From Ruminococcaceae bacterium UBA6416 (GTDB lineage Bacteria > Bacillota > Clostridia > Oscillospirales > Acutalibacteraceae): DNA of 25,123 nucleotides. Positions 22,565-25,123 of this stretch are shown here, one piece after another. A program made the position numbers and the translations under genes. The DNA lies in the NCBI GenBank assembly GCA_002438505.1, contig DJPI01000047.1:1-25123 (forward strand). Reading direction: 5' to 3'. Under the pieces are notes generated by a model. That model was not told where the DNA came from. It made no database searches and saw only the letters and a list, made by a program, of their open reading frames with translations. Each line of letters opens with the position of its first letter. Position 1 is the first letter of the stretch.

Positions 22565-23245
22565 ATGATGATGAACGAAAACTGTCCGTGCAAAAAGAAA
22601 AACTGCATCCGCCGCGAAAAATGTGACGAATGCAAAGAGCATCATGCAAAGTCAAAAGCCCGTTTGCCCGTTTACTGCAAAAGGGAAAACAGACAAGATT
22701 TGCCAAACGTATCACCGAGCAAGCCGCCAAAAACGACTCGTGAGCAGTTTATATCCGCTTTTTCAGAAGCCTACAGTGTTAGAGAACTCAAAAAAAGTGA
22801 TATTCCGGAAATCTTCTCTCTTTGCAAGGAGAACGCACTTTATTATCAATACTGCCCTCCCTTTGTGACAATGGAGAACATTTCTGATGACATGACCGCT
22901 CTTCCGCCGGGAAAAACCGAAGCGGACAAGTTTTACGTTGGATATTTTGACGGCGAAAAACTCATTGCCGTCATGGACTTTATCCGTGGTTATCCGGAAG
23001 AAGAAACCGCATTCATAGGCTTTTTTATGACGGACAGGTCGGTTCAAAACACCGGAACAGGAAGCGGAATAATAAACGAGCTTTGCCGCTTTCTCCCATG
23101 GTTCGGCTTTCTGCGTGTTCGCCTTGCCTGGGTCAAAGGAAACCCTCAGGCGGAGCATTTCTGGCTCAAAAACGGCTTTGAAGCGACCGGAACAACTCAT
23201 GACACAAACGGCCACACTGTTGTTTCGGCCGAACGGAATCTTTGA
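22565..23245 (+). CDS. Cys-rich N-terminal segment fused to a GNAT acetyltransferase
   Basis: 226 residues. Residues 1-45 hold six Cys and a His pair: NCPCKKKNCIRREKCDECKEHH and further on VYCKRENR. This is the pattern of a short zinc-binding segment seen as small separate proteins in Clostridia. From about residue 60 a GNAT domain follows (YSVRELKKSDIPEIFSLCKEN, FIGFFMTDRSVQNTGTGSGI with the acetyl-CoA loop Q-N-T-G-T-G, and PQAEHFWLKNGFEATG). Starts at 22565, 22568 and 22571 are all possible; AAGGTG is 5-11 bases upstream. The open frame reaches back to TTG 22511 without support. It begins 54 bases after the previous GNAT gene, so the two are probably co-transcribed. The substrate is unknown. 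Confidence 0.87.
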   Translation: MMMNENCPCKKKNCIRREKCDECKEHHAKSKARLPVYCKRENRQDLPNVSPSKPPKTTREQFISAFSEAYSVRELKKSDIPEIFSLCKENALYYQYCPPFVTMENISDDMTALPPGKTEADKFYVGYFDGEKLIAVMDFIRGYPEEETAFIGFFMTDRSVQNTGTGSGIINELCRFLPWFGFLRVRLAWVKGNPQAEHFWLKNGFEATGTTHDTNGHTVVSAERNL

Positions 23246-23280
23246 CTTTGCTTTGCAAAACAAAAAATTACCGTTCCCAC

Positions 23281-23309
23281 TTGAAAAGCGTGAGCGAAAG
23301 TGCTATCAT
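23281..23309 (+). promoter_or_regulatory. Promoter of the tRNA-Val gene
   Basis: TTGAAA (23281-23286), 17-base spacer, TATCAT (23304-23309), only 9 bases before the tRNA. Confidence 0.7.
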
Positions 23310-23318
23310 ATCATCCAT

Positions 23319-23395
23319 GGGGACATAGCTCAGCCGGTTAGAGCGCACGTTTCACATGCGTGAGGTCGTGGGTTCGAGCCCCGCTGTCCCCACCA
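23319..23395 (+). tRNA. tRNA-Val, anticodon CAC
   Basis: 77 bases with encoded CCA. Acceptor GGGGACA/TGTCCCC, D arm GCTC...GAGC, anticodon loop TTCACAT (anticodon at 23353-23355), T loop TTCGAGC. The discriminator is A, as expected for valine. It reads GTG. Confidence 0.95.
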
Positions 23396-23396
23396 A

Positions 23397-23438
23397 AAAA
23401 GGAGTTGCTGTGGTTTTTGGCAGCTCCTTTTCATTTTA
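23397..23438. terminator. Bidirectional terminator between tRNA-Val and the ChrA genes
   Basis: AAAAGGAGTTGC (23397-23408) pairs with GCAGCTCCTTTT (23420-23431; one G-U). The plus side is followed by CATTTTATTT. The minus side reads into a run of six T. It ends both the tRNA and the downstream ChrA gene. Confidence 0.85.
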
Positions 23439-23439
23439 T

Positions 23440-24015
23440 TTAAACAAAACCGTAAAAAACAATTCCGAGTCCGGCCGAAAGAACAATCATCAGTATCGGC
23501 GAAGGGCTTTTCTTTTTTGCAAGCTTTAATATGAGTGAAAAGACGGCAAGCACGACAAAAATCAAAAGCGCACGCCAATCGGCGCTCACCGGCTCACCGA
23601 GCGTTTTCAAAGAGAAAAACAGGCTCAGCGCCATTGTTGCCGCGGTTGCAAGAACAAGCGCAACAACGCACGGACGGACGCCCGACAAAAATGCCTTGAC
23701 TCCGGCATATCTCAGCAGGTTTTTAATGAGCGCGGCAATGATAAGTATTATAACAAAAGAGGGAAGAACAACACCTGCCGTTGCAAGCAACGCACCCGGT
23801 ATTCCGCCCTGAGACGCGCCGACAAAGGTTGCCATATTGACGGCAAGCGGTCCGGGAGTAGACTCCGAAACGGCAACAAAATTGATGAACTCGCCCTCGC
23901 TCAGCCAACCGTTCTCAATCACGACCTCGCGCACAAGGGAAATCATCCCGTATCCGCCGCCGAAAGAGAACGCACCGATTTCAAGAAAGGTCAGAAAAAG
24001 CTTGAGATATATCAT
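23440..24015 (-). CDS. ChrA-type chromate transporter half, second gene of the pair
   Basis: 191 residues, one CHR domain of about half the size of a full ChrA. MIYLKLFLTFLEIGAFSFGG opens the first helix with the family motif FSFGGGYGM. VSESTPGPLAVNMATFVG is the second conserved motif, and about six hydrophobic segments follow. The ATG at 24015 has AGGAGG 8 bases upstream and overlaps the stop of the partner by ATGA. The open frame upstream has no ribosome site. Short CHR proteins work as pairs of opposite orientation in the membrane. The substrate may be chromate or sulfate-like anions and is not shown by the sequence. Confidence 0.92.
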   Translation of the reverse strand: MIYLKLFLTFLEIGAFSFGGGYGMISLVREVVIENGWLSEGEFINFVAVSESTPGPLAVNMATFVGASQGGIPGALLATAGVVLPSFVIILIIAALIKNLLRYAGVKAFLSGVRPCVVALVLATAATMALSLFFSLKTLGEPVSADWRALLIFVVLAVFSLILKLAKKKSPSPILMIVLSAGLGIVFYGFV

Positions 24016-24599
24016 CGGTTTTTCCTCCTTTTTCCGGCCGTCTTTGCCGCCCAAACGGCAACACCCGCTGCACCGCAAAGCAAAATGTAATAAACGGTTG
24101 AAAAGCTGACGGCAAAAAGTGAAAACGCAATCATGACCGCCATAACAAGAGCAACCGCGGCACAGTTAAAGAAGTTTTTTTCAAGCCCTTTGAGCATTTT
24201 TACTCCTGCGGTCAGAATCAGATAGACAACACAAGCCTGAATCCCCTTGAAAGCATAGCCGACATATTCAAGGCTTAAAAACCTGTCAAGAAACAGTGAA
24301 ACAAGATATATCACCAAAAATGACGGTATGCAGACCGCAACGGTTGCTGCAAGGGCGCAGGGAAAGCCGCCAACCTTATAGCCGATATATGTTGCGCCGT
24401 TGATTGCAACCGGCCCGGGCGTGGACTCTGCAATCGCAACCATGTCAAGAAATTCGCCGCTTTTCAGCCACTTTTTCTTTTCAACAAACTCGTTTTCAAT
24501 CAACGCTATCATTGCGTAGCCGCCGCCAAACGTGAATGCGCCGATTTTTAAAAAAGTCAGAAAAACATCAAGTGCCTTTTTAAATTTTTCTTTTTTCAT
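24012..24599 (-). CDS. ChrA-type chromate transporter half, first gene of the pair
   Basis: 195 residues, one CHR domain. ALDVFLTFLKIGAFTFGGGY and IAESTPGPVAINGATYIGY are the family motifs, with about six hydrophobic segments and a Lys/Arg-rich tail. The ATG at 24599 follows AAGGGATG. A longer start at 24638 lies upstream of the -10 box and is excluded. It overlaps its partner by ATGA. The two proteins align along their whole length in the conserved motifs, so the pair arose by duplication. Efflux or import of an oxyanion across the membrane is the family role. Confidence 0.92.
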   Translation of the reverse strand: MKKEKFKKALDVFLTFLKIGAFTFGGGYAMIALIENEFVEKKKWLKSGEFLDMVAIAESTPGPVAINGATYIGYKVGGFPCALAATVAVCIPSFLVIYLVSLFLDRFLSLEYVGYAFKGIQACVVYLILTAGVKMLKGLEKNFFNCAAVALVMAVMIAFSLFAVSFSTVYYILLCGAAGVAVWAAKTAGKRRKNR

Positions 24600-24629
24600 T
24601 CGCTCATCCCTTAACCGATAATTCAGCAC

Positions 24630-24658
24630 ATGATACACCCATACAGCGGTTTTGTCAA
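24630..24658 (-). promoter_or_regulatory. Promoter of the ChrA pair
   Basis: Minus-strand -35 TTGACA (24658-24653), 17-base spacer, -10 TATCAT (24635-24630). Confidence 0.85.
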
Positions 24659-24705
24659 CCCGGATTTCCCCGCGAAAAAGAGAGGCGAAAAGTGTCTATC
24701 CCCTC

Positions 24706-24734
24706 TTGATTTAAGGCGCTTAATATGTTATATT
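24706..24734 (+). promoter_or_regulatory. Promoter of the last gene
   Basis: TTGATT (24706-24711), 17-base spacer, TATATT (24729-24734), about 45 bases before the ATG. Confidence 0.65.
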
Positions 24735-24778
24735 ACAGTTGACTTAATAATTTTTAATATCACTTGGGAGGACTACAT

Positions 24779-25123
24779 ATGGCAGATTCAAGAGTTTTTT
24801 CATTGAACGGAATCAGAATTGAAGCCGTTTGCGAACAGCTTGAGGGCTTTTTGCGCGCGGAAAAGAAAATGGAGGTTCAAAGCGCACCGGTTGACGGCGG
24901 CTATCTTCTCCAAGCCGGACAGCCAAAAGACGTTCTGCGCTCACTTTCCGGAATGCGCATTGCAACAAATGTTCAGCTTTCTGCCTCCGGAGATGAGCTC
25001 ACCGTGACCATCGGCGAGGGTCAGTGGATGGACAAGCTCGGCGCAGGAGCCGTTGGAATGTTCTTCCTTTGGCCGCTTGCAATCACCGCCGGAATCGGCG
25101 CATATAAACAAAAAATGCTCCCG
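24779..25123 (+). CDS. Unrecognised membrane protein, N-terminal part, cut by window edge
   Basis: 115 codons are present and the frame is open at the edge. GGGAGGA lies 5 bases before the ATG at 24779. Residues 1-85 look soluble (GIRIEAVCEQLEGFLRAEKK, then YLLQAGQPKDVLRSLSGMR and LTVTIGEGQWMDKLG). A hydrophobic stretch follows at about 88-106 (AVGMFFLWPLAITAGIGAY), then KQKMLP. The WP..IT.GIGA.KQ..LP stretch occurs in small conserved Clostridia proteins that, as far as I recall, sometimes carry a zinc ribbon further on. I cannot assign a function. Confidence 0.75.
   Translation, partial: MADSRVFSLNGIRIEAVCEQLEGFLRAEKKMEVQSAPVDGGYLLQAGQPKDVLRSLSGMRIATNVQLSASGDELTVTIGEGQWMDKLGAGAVGMFFLWPLAITAGIGAYKQKMLP

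Noticed and set aside
24600..24638. Longer start of the first ChrA gene
   Set aside because: The ATG at 24638 lies before the -10 box TATCAT.

Overview
The window looks like the chromosome of a low-to-mid GC Gram-positive anaerobe of class Clostridia, probably a gut Oscillospirales/Ruminococcaceae-type bacterium. This placement is inferred. The grounds are strong AGGAGG-type ribosome binding sites, TTGACA-N17-TATAAT promoters in front of most units, the UPF0237/UPF0210 pair, the mltG-U32 neighbourhood known from Firmicutes, secreted Big_2 and Cys-rich proteins, and single tRNA genes with encoded CCA. There are no phage genes, transposases, rRNA genes or CRISPR arrays.

Layout. 1-632 (minus) is the N-terminus of a P2-type cation ATPase behind a leader with two hairpins. 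992-4227 (minus) holds two paralogous secreted proteins with Big_2-like repeats. 4467-5786 is a small divergent module: a lipoprotein and a DUF4234-like membrane protein (minus) facing a small XRE regulator (plus), with an 11-bp palindrome between them. 5853-7496 (minus) is the ACT/UPF0237 plus UPF0210 pair, divergent from the YifB/ComM-like AAA ATPase (7755-9290). After yifB lies a short array of hairpins separated by ATGAAG, then an orphan AbrB-type protein. 9889-11329 (minus) is an XRE regulator with a membrane domain plus a GNAT acetyltransferase. 11581-12945 (minus) is a double-length ThyX-like protein. 13131-16568 (minus) is a 1145-residue secreted protein made mainly of CxxC repeats.

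16784-21709 (plus) reads as one operon with one promoter and one terminator: cupin, Tmk-like kinase, DJ-1/PfpI protein, 5-formyl-THF cyclo-ligase, MltG and a U32 protein. Next come tRNA-Ala(CGC), two GNAT genes and tRNA-Val(CAC). Two half-size ChrA transporters with an ATGA overlap follow (minus), and the window ends inside an unrecognised membrane protein gene.

Working together. ThyX, the Tmk-like kinase and the folate cyclo-ligase fit a dTMP/folate axis, though they lie in two transcription units. MltG trims nascent peptidoglycan, and the U32 protein probably takes part in tRNA wobble-uridine hydroxylation. The three secreted proteins share a recognisable YTG-type beta module, which suggests a common surface architecture. 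The most unusual items are the tandem ThyX with complementary motif loss, the hairpin-ATGAAG array, the self-contained XRE/DUF4234/lipoprotein module, and the structured leader of the cation ATPase. Several starts were moved from the longest open frame because a consensus promoter, an upstream gene or a better ribosome binding site excludes the longer form.
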